A stretch of 64,000 nucleotides of DNA from Sinanaerobacter chloroacetimidivorans. GTDB lineage: Bacteria; Bacillota; Clostridia; Peptostreptococcales; Anaerovoracaceae. The position numbers and the translations under genes are program-made. The notes under the pieces are model-generated. The model made no database searches, was not told the DNA's origin, and worked only from the letters and a program-made list of their open reading frames with translations. The stretch spans positions 271,325 through 335,324 of the forward strand of contig NZ_JAGSND010000002.1 in the NCBI RefSeq assembly GCF_018128545.1. The letters are read 5' to 3'. Every line of letters starts with the position of its first letter. Position 1 is the stretch's first letter. Below, one piece after another: positions 53,049 to 62,964 of the stretch.

Positions 53049-53083
53049 CAAATCAAGCGAGTTTGGGGCAAATCAAGCGAGTT
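53049..53083. repeat. Two direct 15-bp repeats spaced by 20 bp
   Basis: CAAATCAAGCGAGTT at 53049-53063 and again at 53069-53083. The 20-bp period equals about two helical turns, as for tandem regulator sites on one DNA face. Lies upstream of the sigma-54 activator gene. Confidence 0.7.
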
Positions 53084-53106
53084 GGGCAAAAATGCTATGA
53101 AATGAT

Positions 53107-53137
53107 GAAAGGCCGCAGCAAAAAACAGCAGCCCTTC
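53107..53137 (-). terminator. Possible terminator of the symporter gene
   Basis: On the minus strand GAAGGGCTGC (53137-53128) pairs with GCGGCCTTTC (53116-53107) through wobbles, with a loop rich in T. No T-run follows, so the call is weak. Confidence 0.4.
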
Positions 53138-53156
53138 AATCATTACACATGTTATG

Positions 53157-54923
53157 TTACCGGATTGTTTTACTTGATTTTACCATATCTATAATATCTC
53201 TGCCTCCGAGTATGGTAAGCATAAAGATCATCACGACACCTACCACAAATGCAATCCAAACCATCCCCAGGCCCATAGCCTGATTGGAGAAGAAGAAAGA
53301 TAAGATATAATGCAGGGCAAAAATGGTAAATACGACAACCCAGAAAGATTTCCAGCCTGAAGTTTCTGCTCCGAGCCATCCAAAAATACCTTCTCTTGTC
53401 TGTTTATCTTCTTCCCGGATAAGGTTTGTAGTCTTCATTTCTTCACCAAGCACTTTATAGCTGGTAGCTTCAGTCAGCTCATATTCAGGTTTCGTAGCCA
53501 GACTGACAATGATCATCATGGGAATGGATACCAAAAGTCCGATATGCGCCGCATGCAAGCCATATACGAGAGATCCGGGGCTTCCCGTTGTCACCCATGC
53601 CATCATTGCCCAGGAAAAGGCCGCAAGTCCCCCGCAGATCGTGGAAGCCAATGCCCCTTTTGTGGTAGATCTTCTCCAGAACCATGCGCTTATGGTGGTG
53701 GCAAACAATCCTGAAATACCGATTGCCTGTGCCAATACCCAAAGAGGAACTAAGATCGGCAGCCACAAAGCACTTACGATACCGATAACGACTACGACAA
53801 CCAGCGAGATCCTGCTTGCCAGTATGGTTTGTTTGTCTGTAGCTTTCTTATTGATGCACTTTTGATAGATGTCTCTGGTCAGTATGGTTACACCGTTCAT
53901 GGCAAAAGAAGAGCCGCAGGAAATAATGGTCATTAACAGACCAACAAGAATGACTACCCCCATTGCCGTACCGGTGAAATGAATCGCGAACCAGGAATAA
54001 AGAGCATCTCCAGTGAGCCCCTCCGGAACAGATATTTTTCCGGTGGTCGCCCCTACAAGGATTGCCATGCCGGCTAAAAATGGAAGGACGTTGTAATAGG
54101 AGCCGCCTAATACCGCCAGCATGCCGTTTGAACTTACTTTTGGTGATTCCCCTATGTATGACCACATATAAATCCACGGATCCACCAGGTAGAATAAACC
54201 GAGTGTCAAAAGATAGACGGTGAATACGGAAGGATTAATCGCCCAGAAGTTGACGAAGTTTTCCGGCAATATCTCATAAAATGCATTTGTTACCGTGGTC
54301 GGATCGCCGATGGCCTTGAAAGCAGCTAAGGAAAAAAGGATGATGCCCGCCGACTGCAGCACAGATTGGAACCATTGCGTAATGAGTGCGGAATACTGTC
54401 CTGCGGTAATAAGATAGAACAAAATAATGGCTGCGGATGCAATAACTCCAATTTTAATACTCGTACCAAAGACAATGTTCATTACAACCGCTATGGCAAG
54501 GAACTGCATTCCTGTTAAAAACCCCGGCCTCATAAAGCCAACGATAGCGACAGGCAATCTTAGGGATTCACCATATCTTGCACATACAAAATCCGCGATG
54601 GTGACTGCGCCTGTTTTTCTTCCGAAATAGTTTAATCTCCTCGAAAACAAAACAATAAACAGCGCACAGCCGGACACGACGAACAAGGATGCCCACATAC
54701 CGGATATTCCCGAGGTGAATCCTATCCCTACATATCCGGAGACGCTGGCGCCTCCCACATATCCCCCAAGATAAGCCGTAGCCAGAAGCCAAAAAGGTGC
54801 TTTTCTTCCGGCCAGCAAAAAGTCATCTGCCGAAGTTGCCAGTCTCTTAAACCAAATTCCCGCACCAATAAATGCAATAACTAAAATGATCAGGACGATC
54901 ATGGAAATTGTTACGGTACCCAT
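53157..54923 (-). CDS. Sodium:solute symporter (SSS family)
   Basis: 588 residues from the ATG at 54921-54923 (AAAGGAGAACTGAA upstream). About 13-14 hydrophobic segments with the SSS phrases [32 protein letters not shown] and the later [23 protein letters not shown]. The middle contains [25 protein letters not shown], the conserved region near TM8 that holds the sodium site. Substrate likely an organic acid or amino acid derivative, suggested by the adjacent AbgB-like hydrolase gene. Downstream of that gene in the same operon. Confidence 0.92.
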   Translation of the reverse strand: MGTVTISMIVLIILVIAFIGAGIWFKRLATSADDFLLAGRKAPFWLLATAYLGGYVGGASVSGYVGIGFTSGISGMWASLFVVSGCALFIVLFSRRLNYFGRKTGAVTIADFVCARYGESLRLPVAIVGFMRPGFLTGMQFLAIAVVMNIVFGTSIKIGVIASAAIILFYLITAGQYSALITQWFQSVLQSAGIILFSLAAFKAIGDPTTVTNAFYEILPENFVNFWAINPSVFTVYLLTLGLFYLVDPWIYMWSYIGESPKVSSNGMLAVLGGSYYNVLPFLAGMAILVGATTGKISVPEGLTGDALYSWFAIHFTGTAMGVVILVGLLMTIISCGSSFAMNGVTILTRDIYQKCINKKATDKQTILASRISLVVVVVIGIVSALWLPILVPLWVLAQAIGISGLFATTISAWFWRRSTTKGALASTICGGLAAFSWAMMAWVTTGSPGSLVYGLHAAHIGLLVSIPMMIIVSLATKPEYELTEATSYKVLGEEMKTTNLIREEDKQTREGIFGWLGAETSGWKSFWVVVFTIFALHYILSFFFSNQAMGLGMVWIAFVVGVVMIFMLTILGGRDIIDMVKSSKTIR

Positions 54924-55008
54924 TTCAGTTCTCCTTTCTTTTCTCTTTATAATATGAAAGTTATCTTTCATTCCTCAGTCATCTGCAAACGGATGACAAA
55001 TGCTTCAT

Positions 55009-56424
55009 TCACCGATACTTGCTCATAATGTCTGCATTTAAGCCGACCGGTGCTTTATAATCTTCAGGCAGGAGGCAGGTATACGATCTCCCATCCAGTC
55101 TTTCGTCAAATTCTTCTTTTGCTCTTTTCAGCACATCCTTTTCGCAGATAAGCTCAACAGCTGAAAGCGCGATGACTTTTGCAGCCGTATCCATGCTTTT
55201 CTGACCCATGGTATCAGCAGCACATCGAGCCACACCCCAGTGATGCCACCCGGTATTCTCCGGTGCCATTGCAATCCATGGGGCGGCATATGGAGCATTC
55301 CAGCTGTATTCCGAAGTATCGCATACCACTGTGTATCCGCCTTCAAATGGCAGAATTTCAGTGGCAAGTCCAGTCTGGGGAATACCCATTTCCTGCTGAA
55401 TCTTTTTCGCGGCCTCTTGTTCTTCCATCGTAAATGCGGGAGGGCCCACCCGAAGAAAGTTTTGATGAACCACTTCTGCAAGCACCTTATTGGGAATCTT
55501 GTGATGAGTGGCTGCAATCAGCTCCCTTTCTACCTCCGTTTCCGTTGACATGGCAGCGCCCTTTGCACATTTTGTAATGCGTTCCAGTGCATTTCCGGCA
55601 TCTTCCGTTGTAATGAATCTTCCGACATACCACGCCGTTGTCGTATCCGGAACGACACTGGGAAACTCCGGCCCGGTGTTTGTCAACGTGTAGTTAATGG
55701 TATTTGCAGCATCCGGCGGGCAACCCGGATAAATATGTTCTCTCAGCATTTCCACAGCGTGTGCCTGCAGCATGGCTGCATCCAAAGCGCTTCTGCCATG
55801 CCAGGGCGAATTGCCGTGGGCGGTCTTCCCCTTGAAATGAAACTTCACACTGAAATAGGCGCAGCAGCTGTCATAATTCGCTTTATTATAGGACCATGGG
55901 TGCCAGTCTAAAATAGCATCAAATCCCTCAAGACAGCCCTCTTTTCCCAGAAACGGCTTACCCAGGCACAGTTCTTCCGCAGGCGAACCCAACACTTTTA
56001 TGGTTCCCGGTAATTTATACCGCACCATGGCTTCTTTGACCGCTATTGCGGCCTTGACTCCCGCACTGCCCAGAAGATTATGCCCGCAGCCATGCCCTGG
56101 CGCCCCGGTTTTTATGGCTGTCTTTGTCAGGTCGGAATCGCTCTGTGACAGGCCCGGCAAAGCATCATATTCCGCATTGATTCCAATCACAGGTTTTCCT
56201 TCACCAAAGGCTGCAATAAATGCCGTTGGCATTCCTGCCGCATTTTTCTCTACAATAAATCCGTTTTCTTCAAGCAATCTTATTAATATGGCTGAAGATT
56301 TAAATTCTTGCATGGATAATTCGGGGTTCTCCCAGATTTCTTTTGCCGCCAGGTGGTATTTCTCTTCGTTGCTATCATTCCATACCATAAGAAAGTGTTT
56401 TATTTCTTCCAGTTTATCAGACAT
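55009..56424 (-). CDS. M20-family amidohydrolase, AbgB-like (aminobenzoyl-glutamate utilisation type)
   Basis: 471 residues. N-terminal motif ELSMQEFKSS, metal site GINAEYDALPG and GAPGHGCGHNLLG, catalytic Glu in SPAEE, and the dimerisation/lid domain with FHFKGKTAHGNSPWHGRSALDAAM. This is the pattern of AbgB, whose partner AbgA and transporter AbgT are not visible. It removes the acyl or amide group from small amides; the true substrate is unknown. Preceded by a canonical sigma-54 promoter and followed by the symporter gene. Confidence 0.88.
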   Translation of the reverse strand: MSDKLEEIKHFLMVWNDSNEEKYHLAAKEIWENPELSMQEFKSSAILIRLLEENGFIVEKNAAGMPTAFIAAFGEGKPVIGINAEYDALPGLSQSDSDLTKTAIKTGAPGHGCGHNLLGSAGVKAAIAVKEAMVRYKLPGTIKVLGSPAEELCLGKPFLGKEGCLEGFDAILDWHPWSYNKANYDSCCAYFSVKFHFKGKTAHGNSPWHGRSALDAAMLQAHAVEMLREHIYPGCPPDAANTINYTLTNTGPEFPSVVPDTTTAWYVGRFITTEDAGNALERITKCAKGAAMSTETEVERELIAATHHKIPNKVLAEVVHQNFLRVGPPAFTMEEQEAAKKIQQEMGIPQTGLATEILPFEGGYTVVCDTSEYSWNAPYAAPWIAMAPENTGWHHWGVARCAADTMGQKSMDTAAKVIALSAVELICEKDVLKRAKEEFDERLDGRSYTCLLPEDYKAPVGLNADIMSKYR

Positions 56425-56470
56425 GTAGGAACTCCTTTCACGCTTTGTACAAGCCAGCTAAGAATTAGTT

Positions 56471-56504
56471 AATTCATATATGAATTATTTTTGTGATATC
56501 ACAA
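56471..56504. promoter_or_regulatory. Two perfect palindromes at the amidohydrolase promoter
   Basis: AATTCATATATGAATT (56471-56486, 16 bp) and TTGTGATATCACAA (56491-56504, 14 bp). The second overlaps the expected start point of the sigma-54 promoter, so both could be repressor or activator sites, or leader hairpins. Confidence 0.65.
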
Positions 56505-56514
56505 TCTATAATCC

Positions 56515-56529
56515 GCAATATTTATGCCA
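56515..56529 (-). promoter_or_regulatory. Sigma-54 (-24/-12) promoter of the amidohydrolase-symporter operon
   Basis: On the minus strand TGGCATAAATATTGC (56529-56515). Both GG (-24) and GC (-12) are present at the correct 10-base spacing of the consensus. Start point near 56504, about 80 bases before the amidohydrolase start. The sigma-54 activator genes at 51113 and 56661 flank the operon. Confidence 0.88.
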
Positions 56530-56593
56530 ATCCAGAGCAAAGCCCTATTCATTTTACCGAAATGTCTGAAAATTCACGATGCAGCACTAAAAA

Positions 56594-56636
56594 AAAATAC
56601 CTCGTGTAAAATTTACATTTCTACGCAAGGTATTTT
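56594..56636 (-). terminator. Intrinsic terminator of the second sigma-54 activator gene
   Basis: AAAATACCT (56594-56602) pairs with AGGTATTTT (56628-56636); on the minus strand the stem is followed by a run of T within TTTTTTTTTAG. About 25 bases after the stop codon. Confidence 0.9.
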
Positions 56637-56660
56637 TAATTCATTTATGGCTTATGTAAT

Positions 56661-58166
56661 TCATTCTTGAATTGATTCAATATATTTTTTGATCTTTCTG
56701 TATGCGGTTGCCTGGCTGATTCCTAATTCTTTCGCCACCTTATAGCTGCTCTTATACTTCTCATAGGTTTTGACGATCAAATCACGTTCCATTTCATCTA
56801 TGGCACAGGATAGTGTTAGTTTTCTGCCGCTGTTTGTATTTTGCTCATTTTGAGCCTCCCGATCTCCGGTCTCCTCCGGGTCTCTTTCTTTCAACAGATA
56901 ACTCGATTCATTGGTCACCACTACCCGTTCGATATAATTTTCCAATTCGCGCATATTTCCTTTCCACGGTCTTTTCATCAGACTTTCCAGGAAACCTTCC
57001 GTGATTTCGAAATTTTTATTGTACTTTTTCAGATATTTATCCAGAAAGAACAGCGCCGCCGGTTTGATATCCGCTTTCCTTTCTCTTAACGGAGGGATGA
57101 CGATGGGAATTACATTCAACCGGTAATATAAGTCTGAGCGAAATTTTCCCGCTTCCACCTCGGCCTCCAGCATCTTATTGCTGCCAGCAATAATTCTGGA
57201 ATTCATGGTGATTTCCTTAGTGCCTCCGACTCTGGTCAATTTTTTATTTTGCAGAAAATGCAGGAGCTTGACCTGCAGCAGCAGAGGCAGCTCACTGATT
57301 TCGTCCAGAAACAAAGTCCCGCCGTCACTCAGTTCAATCAACCCTGGCTTTCCCTTCCGATCCGCTCCGGTAAAAGCGCCGCCTTCATAACCAAACAGCT
57401 CCGATTCCAAAAGTGTCTGAGGAATGGCACCGCAGTTGATTTCCATCATTCTGTTTTTACTGCGGCTGCTGCTTTCATGGATATATTTTGCCACGACACT
57501 TTTCCCGACGCCCGTCTCTCCTGTAATCAATATGCTGGATTCCGTATTCTTAATCATATTCGCCAGATTGATTACTGCTTTCATTTCATCGCTCTCGGCA
57601 ATGATCTTTGGAACCGCTTCCTGAAAGCTGCCGGCTAATTTCTGGTTGTTGGCAATATAGGATGTCAGAGTCTTTACCATTTCCATTGGAAAAGCGTTGG
57701 TGATAACCCGGAATAGCTTCCCATTTTCGTTAAAAACAGGAACTCCGGTTACGATGATATCTCCGCCGTCGTTAATTCTTTGCAGTACGGAAACACTTCT
57801 CTTCTCTTTTAGAGCCAGGCGGCAAACCGAAGGTTTGAAAATTCCTTCCTCTTCGATGTCGGTAACGTTCCTGCCAAGGACCTCCTCCCGGGAAAGGGCA
57901 GCAATCCGTTCAAAGGATTTATTGACTCTTAAAGTTCTTCCCTCTCCGTCGGCTACAAAAATGCTATCCGGGCTGCTCTCGAAAATCTGATTCAGTTCCT
58001 TGCTGGAGTTGATAATCGTATCAATCGCTTTTAACGCTTCTTCCGGAGTGGAAGGCTTCCTTTCCAGCAATTGATTTTCAGGCAGGCAAAATCCGATTTT
58101 ACCGATCACATGTCTGTAAGATTCAATTTTATCGAGGATTTCCTTATAAAACTCTTCCAACGTCAT
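56661..58166 (-). CDS. Sigma-54-dependent activator with PAS domain
   Basis: 501 residues. A short N-terminal helical region, a PAS domain (about 70-180; NQIFESSPDSIFVADGEGRTLRVNKSFERI), an AAA+ domain with Walker A GETGVGKSVVAK, the GAFTGA loop (YEGGAFTGADRKGKPG) and GGTLFLDEISELP, then a Fis-type DNA-binding end (VAKELGISQATAYRKIKKYI). Most likely the activator of the adjacent sigma-54 promoter that drives the amidohydrolase and symporter genes. GGAGAATTCGAA precedes the ATG. Confidence 0.94.
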   Translation of the reverse strand: MTLEEFYKEILDKIESYRHVIGKIGFCLPENQLLERKPSTPEEALKAIDTIINSSKELNQIFESSPDSIFVADGEGRTLRVNKSFERIAALSREEVLGRNVTDIEEEGIFKPSVCRLALKEKRSVSVLQRINDGGDIIVTGVPVFNENGKLFRVITNAFPMEMVKTLTSYIANNQKLAGSFQEAVPKIIAESDEMKAVINLANMIKNTESSILITGETGVGKSVVAKYIHESSSRSKNRMMEINCGAIPQTLLESELFGYEGGAFTGADRKGKPGLIELSDGGTLFLDEISELPLLLQVKLLHFLQNKKLTRVGGTKEITMNSRIIAGSNKMLEAEVEAGKFRSDLYYRLNVIPIVIPPLRERKADIKPAALFFLDKYLKKYNKNFEITEGFLESLMKRPWKGNMRELENYIERVVVTNESSYLLKERDPEETGDREAQNEQNTNSGRKLTLSCAIDEMERDLIVKTYEKYKSSYKVAKELGISQATAYRKIKKYIESIQE

Positions 58167-58190
58167 TTCGAATTCTCCTACCGCCGGGAC

Positions 58191-58820
58191 TTATTGTCCA
58201 TCCGGCCTCATCAGCAGGGATTTGATCCTGTCGTTAAGCATTTGCAAGGCCACTATATTATAGCCCCCCTCAGGAATAATGATATCCGCATTCTTCTTGC
58301 TGGGTTCCACAAACTGCTCATGCATCAGTTTTACCGTGGTCATATACTGATTGATGACAGAATCCAGGCTTCTTCCCCGTTCCCGCACGTCTCTGAGGAT
58401 TCTTCTGATAATTCTCACATCCGGGTCGGTATCGATGAAAACCTTGATATCAAACAAGTCCATAAGATCTTTATTTTCAAATATCAGGATACCTTCCACA
58501 ATAATCACTCTTGCAGGCTGTACCGTAACCGTTTCTTTCTTTCTGTTATGAATGACAAAATCATAAACTGGCCGTTCAACGGGATCTCCGTTCCTCAGCT
58601 GCTTGATATGTTCTACCATTAAGTCGGTATCGAAGGAATTGGGATGGTCATAATTCAACTTTTCCCTTTCCTCAAAGGGCAGATGGCTGTTTTCCTTATA
58701 ATAAAAATCATGGCTGAGAATGGTAATCTCATTATTAAATTCTTTTTTAATACGATTGATCATCGTTGTCTTACCAGAGCCGGTTCCCCCTGCAATTCCG
58801 ATAATAATAGCTTTACTCAT
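58191..58820 (-). CDS. udk: Uridine kinase
   Basis: 209 residues from the ATG at 58818-58820; the frame is open for 36 more codons inside the neighbouring gene. P-loop IGIAGGTGSGKTTMINRI, uridine-binding region HDFYYKENSHLPFEEREKLNYDHPNSFD, and the lid RRILRDVRERGRSLDSVI. It phosphorylates uridine and cytidine. Its start overlaps the 3' end of the MBL gene by 8 bases, so the two are translationally coupled. Confidence 0.97.
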   Translation of the reverse strand: MSKAIIIGIAGGTGSGKTTMINRIKKEFNNEITILSHDFYYKENSHLPFEEREKLNYDHPNSFDTDLMVEHIKQLRNGDPVERPVYDFVIHNRKKETVTVQPARVIIVEGILIFENKDLMDLFDIKVFIDTDPDVRIIRRILRDVRERGRSLDSVINQYMTTVKLMHEQFVEPSKKNADIIIPEGGYNIVALQMLNDRIKSLLMRPDGQ

Positions 58821-60474
58821 TGGCGGCCTCTTCCTTTGTAACCGTTGAACCAAGCTGAATTGAGCTTTTCTCCAGCTCCAGGATGATATTTGAAATTTCC
58901 CGGATCCGCTCACCGGAGGCACTGTCATTTACTGCCAAATGGGTATTGTATAAGATGGTTTCAAGCTCATCGTGGATCCTGGAAAGCTTGTCTTTCACCT
59001 GCATCATCTGCTCTTCCGTGGCCACTCTGCTCCTCACATCTTCGAGGCTGACCCGTACATCTTCATCCAGATTATATTCGGATACATCTTCCACCACGAT
59101 GCAATCATAACCCAAGGTTTGTTTTACTAAAAAAGAAAATCCAGTTTTGGAGGATTCTTCTCCATGAACTAAAAATGTCTTCTTCGGCGGTCTTTGAAAT
59201 CCTGACAGCCATTCCAGCAGGCCATCCCGGTCTGCGTGGCCGGAAAATCCCTCTAAATAATAGATTTCAGCATTGATATGTATCTTCTCTCCGAAAATGG
59301 TAACATCTTTATCCCCATTCACAATGGATCTGCCGAGGGTGCCTTCTGCCTGGTATCCTACAAATACCACACTTGTCTTCGGATTCCATAGATTATGCTT
59401 CAAATGATGCTTTATTCTGCCGGCTTCACACATGCCGCTGGCAGAAATAATAATTTTAGGCTGGGTATTAAAGTTGAGCTGTCTGGATTCTTCACTGGTT
59501 CTGGTAAATTTCAAATTTTTGAAATCCAGAGGGTTGTCGCCTTTCAGGATGTATTCTCTCGTCTCGTCATCGAACACCTGGGCATTCCTTCTGAAGATCT
59601 CCGTTGCACTGGTGGCAAGAGGGCTGTCTACATAGACCATTACCTTATCCAATTCTTCCTTGTATTCCTCATGCTGTTCATAAAACATATTTAATTGATA
59701 AATCAGCTCCTGGGTACGCCCCACAGCAAATGATGGAATGATTACATTTCCGCCTCTCTTAATTGTTTTTAATATGATGTCGATAAATTGTTCCAGGCTT
59801 TTCACATTGGACTCATGAACCCGGTCCCCATAAGTGGTTTCCATGATCAGATAATCAGCTTCTTCTATCGTTTGCGGATCCCTTAATATAGGTTTGTTTT
59901 TTACTCCAAGGTCTCCTGAAAATACGATTTTGGTTTCTTTTCCGTTTTCTCGGATCCATAGCTCCGTGATTGCTGATCCCAGAATATGACCGGCATCATG
60001 AAATCTTAGATTGATGTCCTGATTGACTTCAATCATCTGTCCATAAAGTACCGGCTGTAAATACTCCAAAGAAGCAACCGCGTCATTGAAGGTGTAAAGC
60101 GGCGTCACCATTGCTTTTCCTGACCGTTCGGCCTTCCGATTGGTCCATTCCGCTTCTTTCTCGTGAATATATCCGCTATCCTTCAACATGATATTAACCA
60201 GGTCTGCAGTGGCATCGGTGCAGTAAATCTTTCCTTTGAAACCACGGTTTGTAAGCAGCGGAATCCTTCCGCTGTGATCTATATGGGCGTGGCTTAATAT
60301 CACGAAATCAATCTCCCTGGGATCGAAACCCAAATCTCCGAAATTCAGCTCGTCTAAAGCCTTGCTTCCTTGAAACTGACCGCAATCAAACAGTATTTTG
60401 TATCGATCCGTAGTGATAAGATGGCAGGATCCGGTTACAGACATTGCTGCTCCTAAAAACTTGATATTCATCAT
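58813..60474 (-). CDS. Beta-CASP MBL-fold protein with RNA specificity domain
   Basis: 553 residues. MBL ligands ILSHAHIDHSGRIP, HDAGHILGSA and FSGDLG, a METTYGDR, then a beta-CASP insert (VIIPSFAVGRTQELIYQLN, VYVDSPLATSATEIFR) and the C-terminal IISASGMCEAGRIKHHLK / GYQAEGTLGR and HADRDGLLEWL motifs. Such proteins act as RNA-processing nucleases, like CPSF73 or RNase J relatives (KH-less). A helical C-terminal extension (about 480-553) is less conserved. First gene of an operon with uridine kinase. Confidence 0.9.
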   Translation of the reverse strand: MMNIKFLGAAMSVTGSCHLITTDRYKILFDCGQFQGSKALDELNFGDLGFDPREIDFVILSHAHIDHSGRIPLLTNRGFKGKIYCTDATADLVNIMLKDSGYIHEKEAEWTNRKAERSGKAMVTPLYTFNDAVASLEYLQPVLYGQMIEVNQDINLRFHDAGHILGSAITELWIRENGKETKIVFSGDLGVKNKPILRDPQTIEEADYLIMETTYGDRVHESNVKSLEQFIDIILKTIKRGGNVIIPSFAVGRTQELIYQLNMFYEQHEEYKEELDKVMVYVDSPLATSATEIFRRNAQVFDDETREYILKGDNPLDFKNLKFTRTSEESRQLNFNTQPKIIISASGMCEAGRIKHHLKHNLWNPKTSVVFVGYQAEGTLGRSIVNGDKDVTIFGEKIHINAEIYYLEGFSGHADRDGLLEWLSGFQRPPKKTFLVHGEESSKTGFSFLVKQTLGYDCIVVEDVSEYNLDEDVRVSLEDVRSRVATEEQMMQVKDKLSRIHDELETILYNTHLAVNDSASGERIREISNIILELEKSSIQLGSTVTKEEAANE

Positions 60475-60544
60475 TATTTCCCCCTATTATGAAACTTATG
60501 ACTGCTTCTGTCATCATTATACATCGGATAAAATAAAAAACAAA

Positions 60545-60577
60545 ACAAAAAAAGAAGCTTTCGTCTTTATGTCTTCT
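60545..60577 (-). terminator. Terminator of the amino acid ABC operon
   Basis: AGAAG (60553-60557) and CTTCT (60573-60577) form a modest stem; on the minus strand a TTTTTTTGTTTTG run follows. It overlaps the last codon of the ATPase gene. Confidence 0.55.
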
Positions 60578-61298
60578 ACAGCACCTTGCTTAAAAAGCTC
60601 TTTGTTCTTTCATTTTGAGGATTCCCATAGATTTCTTCCGGCGTACCCTGTTCTACGATGACACCTTCATCCATAAACAGAACCCTGTCCGCCACTTCCT
60701 TGGCAAAGCCCATTTCGTGGGTCACGATCACCATGGTCATTCCCTGATGGGCAAGATCTCTCATAACCTGCAGTACTTCTCCTACCATTTCAGGATCCAG
60801 GGCTGAAGTAGGCTCATCAAAGAGCATGATTTCCGGCTTCATGGCCAGGGCTCTGGCAATGGCCGCACGCTGTTTCTGCCCGCCGGACAGAGAGGAAGGG
60901 TAAACCCGGGCCTTATCCTGCAAGCCGACCATTTTAAGCAGCTCCAAGGCTTGCTTTTCCGCCTCGGCTTTTGGTACTTTATTGATCCGAATCGGACTGA
61001 TGGTGATGTTCTCCAAAGTGGTCATATGGGGAAAGAGATTGAAATTTTGAAACACCATGCCCAGCTTTTGACGAATCTTATTGATATTCGCCTCTTTTCT
61101 GTTGATTTGTTCTCCGTCTATCATTACGACTCCCGAAGTAGGAGATTCCAACAGATTGATGCACCTTAAAAAAGTGCTTTTTCCGGAACCTGACGGTCCG
61201 ATGACACAAACCACTTCATTTTCCCGGATGGTTTCCGTAATGCCCCGCAATACTTTCAGGCTGCCGAATTCTTTCGTCAGATTATTTACCTCTATCAC
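60576..61298 (-). CDS. Polar amino acid ABC transporter ATP-binding protein
   Basis: 240 residues of the GlnQ/HisP type: Walker [17 protein letters not shown]-loop [10 protein letters not shown], signature [16 protein letters not shown], Walker [15 protein letters not shown], His switch VTHEM. It begins at GTG (61296-61298) behind AAGGAGGATGG and overlaps the permease gene by 17 bases. Third gene of the importer operon. Confidence 0.95.
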   Translation of the reverse strand: MIEVNNLTKEFGSLKVLRGITETIRENEVVCVIGPSGSGKSTFLRCINLLESPTSGVVMIDGEQINRKEANINKIRQKLGMVFQNFNLFPHMTTLENITISPIRINKVPKAEAEKQALELLKMVGLQDKARVYPSSLSGGQKQRAAIARALAMKPEIMLFDEPTSALDPEMVGEVLQVMRDLAHQGMTMVIVTHEMGFAKEVADRVLFMDEGVIVEQGTPEEIYGNPQNERTKSFLSKVL

Positions 61299-61956
61299 TT
61301 TGTGCCATCCTCCTTTCCATATATGCTACAATTCTGGACAGCGGTATGGTTATGGTCAGATAGACAAAGGCTGTTCCCAGATAGGCAGGCCATGCATCAA
61401 AGGTAGCCGCTGCCCACAGCATACTTTTTCGGGTCACCTCTTCGATTGCAATAACACTCAAAATTGCCGTCTCTTTTAACAAGGCGATAAATTCATTGGC
61501 CAGTGCCGGAAGAATGATTCGAAATGCCTGAGGAATAATGATAAAACGCATGGCTTGCACATGATTCATTCCCAGGGATCTGGCCGCTTCCATCTGACCT
61601 TTGTCCACCGCCTGAAGGCCGCTTCTTATGATCTCTGCCACATAGGCGGAACTGTTGATTCCGCAGACCAGGATCGCTGCTATGACAGGATTTTCCCATT
61701 TGAACTCAAACCCCCGGCTCAGGAGCAGCATAGGGATGCCGTAGTACATAATCAGGACCTGTACCACCAAAGGCGTTCCCCTTAAAATCTCCACATAAAC
61801 TGAAAAAATACCGCGAACCACCTTATTCTGTGACATCTTGCCCAAAGCCACAAAGAGTCCGATGATTACCCCGAGCAAAACGGCAAATATGGTGATTTGC
61901 ATCGTAACGGAAATTCCGCTGTATGCAATTTTAATTCCTTTTAAATAAATTTCCAA
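61282..61956 (-). CDS. Polar amino acid ABC transporter permease
   Basis: 224 residues if translation begins at the TTG at 61954-61956, favoured by AAGGAGAACGTCG and by the natural HisM-type N-terminus ([29 protein letters not shown]); an upstream ATG (62047-62049) would add 31 residues with no site. Five hydrophobic segments and the EAA loop [24 protein letters not shown] are present. Works with the ATPase above and the binding protein encoded upstream. Confidence 0.92.
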   Translation of the reverse strand: MEIYLKGIKIAYSGISVTMQITIFAVLLGVIIGLFVALGKMSQNKVVRGIFSVYVEILRGTPLVVQVLIMYYGIPMLLLSRGFEFKWENPVIAAILVCGINSSAYVAEIIRSGLQAVDKGQMEAARSLGMNHVQAMRFIIIPQAFRIILPALANEFIALLKETAILSVIAIEEVTRKSMLWAAATFDAWPAYLGTAFVYLTITIPLSRIVAYMERRMAQSDRGK

Positions 61957-61999
61957 CGACGTTCTCCTTCTTTTAATTTGTATGTCTGAAGCAAGAAAG

Positions 62000-62094
62000 C
62001 CGATATTTGTGATTTCCTTGCATAAGTTTACCATCAATTCGATCCGCAAATTGTATGGGCTGATAACAGACAGAAAGTTTGCCCTGAGGCAAAC
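62000..62094 (+). repeat. Decayed copy of the dispersed element plus an adjacent hairpin
   Basis: 62006-62028 is identical to the reverse complement of 62995-63017 (23 bases), and CAATT..GCAAATTG (62035-62053) matches the rest of hairpin B in part. The copy is in the opposite orientation to the one at 62965. Beyond it GTTTGCC-ctga-GGCAAAC (62077-62094) forms a stem that, read on the minus strand, is followed by TTTCTG and may attenuate transcription from the binding-protein gene into the permease gene. Confidence 0.65.
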
Positions 62095-62148
62095 CTTCCG
62101 CTCTATTATACTTCAATTTCTTATTTTTGAATAGACCTATCATACTTT

Positions 62149-62934
62149 TTATTCAAACCATTTTGCATATATTTCATCAAAGGTTCCGTTGTCGATCATA
62201 TTCTGCATACCGGTGTTGATCTTCTCCAAAAGTTCTGTATTGCCTTTCTTTACGGCATAACCGTAGGATTCAGCATTTAATACGTCACCAACGATCTCTA
62301 TCGTTCCTGGTTTTGCATCCATATAAGCCTTGGTTACAGGAAGGTCGTTGATCAATACATCAATGGTTCCGTTCAACAGATCCATTACGGCAACGTCTAA
62401 TCCGTTGTAGATCTTTGCTTCCTTAATTTTTCCGGTTTCATAAAGCTCCGTTGCCAGATCCGCTCCGGTTGTACCGATTTGCCCTCCTGCTTTCATATCT
62501 GCAGTCAGATCGTCAATGCTCTTGATCGCTGTATTTCCTGCTTTTACTGCCAAAACCAGTCCGGAATCATAATAAGTTGTTGAAAAATCAACTTTTTCTC
62601 TTCTCTCTTCACTGGCATTCATGCCGGAAGCGATAATATCAATATTACCAGCCTGTAATGCCGGGATCAGTCCGTCAAATCCCATGTTGACCCATTCCAG
62701 CTTAAATCCCTGATCCTCAGCAATTGTGTTCATTAAATCATAATCAAAACCATCCAGTTCCTGGGTTTCTTCATTAATTGTATCAAACGGAGGGAACGTC
62801 GGTTCCATAGCTACTTTATAGGTAGGAATATCCGCCGTATCGTCCGTTGCTGCTTCTTTTCCGCCTCCGCAAGCTGCAAAGGATAAAACCATAACCAATA
62901 CCAATAATACTGCAAATAATTTCTTCATATTCAT
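62149..62934 (-). CDS. Polar amino acid ABC transporter substrate-binding lipoprotein
   Basis: 261 residues. Signal peptide with lipobox ending LSFAACGGGK (Cys about residue 22). The SBP-3 fold follows, with EPTFPPFDTINEETQELDGFDYDLMNTIAEDQGF, EWVNMGFDGLIPALQAGNIDIIASGMN and GTTGADLATEL. The Asp in NIDII and the Arg after the T/S repeats bind the alpha-amino and carboxyl groups. Ligand not determinable. First gene of the importer operon, with its own promoter and a structured leader. Confidence 0.93.
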   Translation of the reverse strand: MNMKKLFAVLLVLVMVLSFAACGGGKEAATDDTADIPTYKVAMEPTFPPFDTINEETQELDGFDYDLMNTIAEDQGFKLEWVNMGFDGLIPALQAGNIDIIASGMNASEERREKVDFSTTYYDSGLVLAVKAGNTAIKSIDDLTADMKAGGQIGTTGADLATELYETGKIKEAKIYNGLDVAVMDLLNGTIDVLINDLPVTKAYMDAKPGTIEIVGDVLNAESYGYAVKKGNTELLEKINTGMQNMIDNGTFDEIYAKWFE

Positions 62935-62964
62935 GCCTTATAAACCTTTCTTTCTTATACTAGC

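Noticed and set aside
52904..53143. 80-codon N-terminal extension of the first sigma-54 activator
   Set aside because: The extension has poor coding character and the ATG at 52903 carries a perfect ribosome binding site.
55128..55517. Minus-strand 129-codon frame inside the amidohydrolase gene
   Set aside because: It lies in another frame of a certain gene and has no independent initiation signal.
62047..62049. ATG start for the amino acid permease
   Set aside because: No ribosome binding site and the added 31 residues overlap a decayed repeat; TTG at 61956 is better supported.
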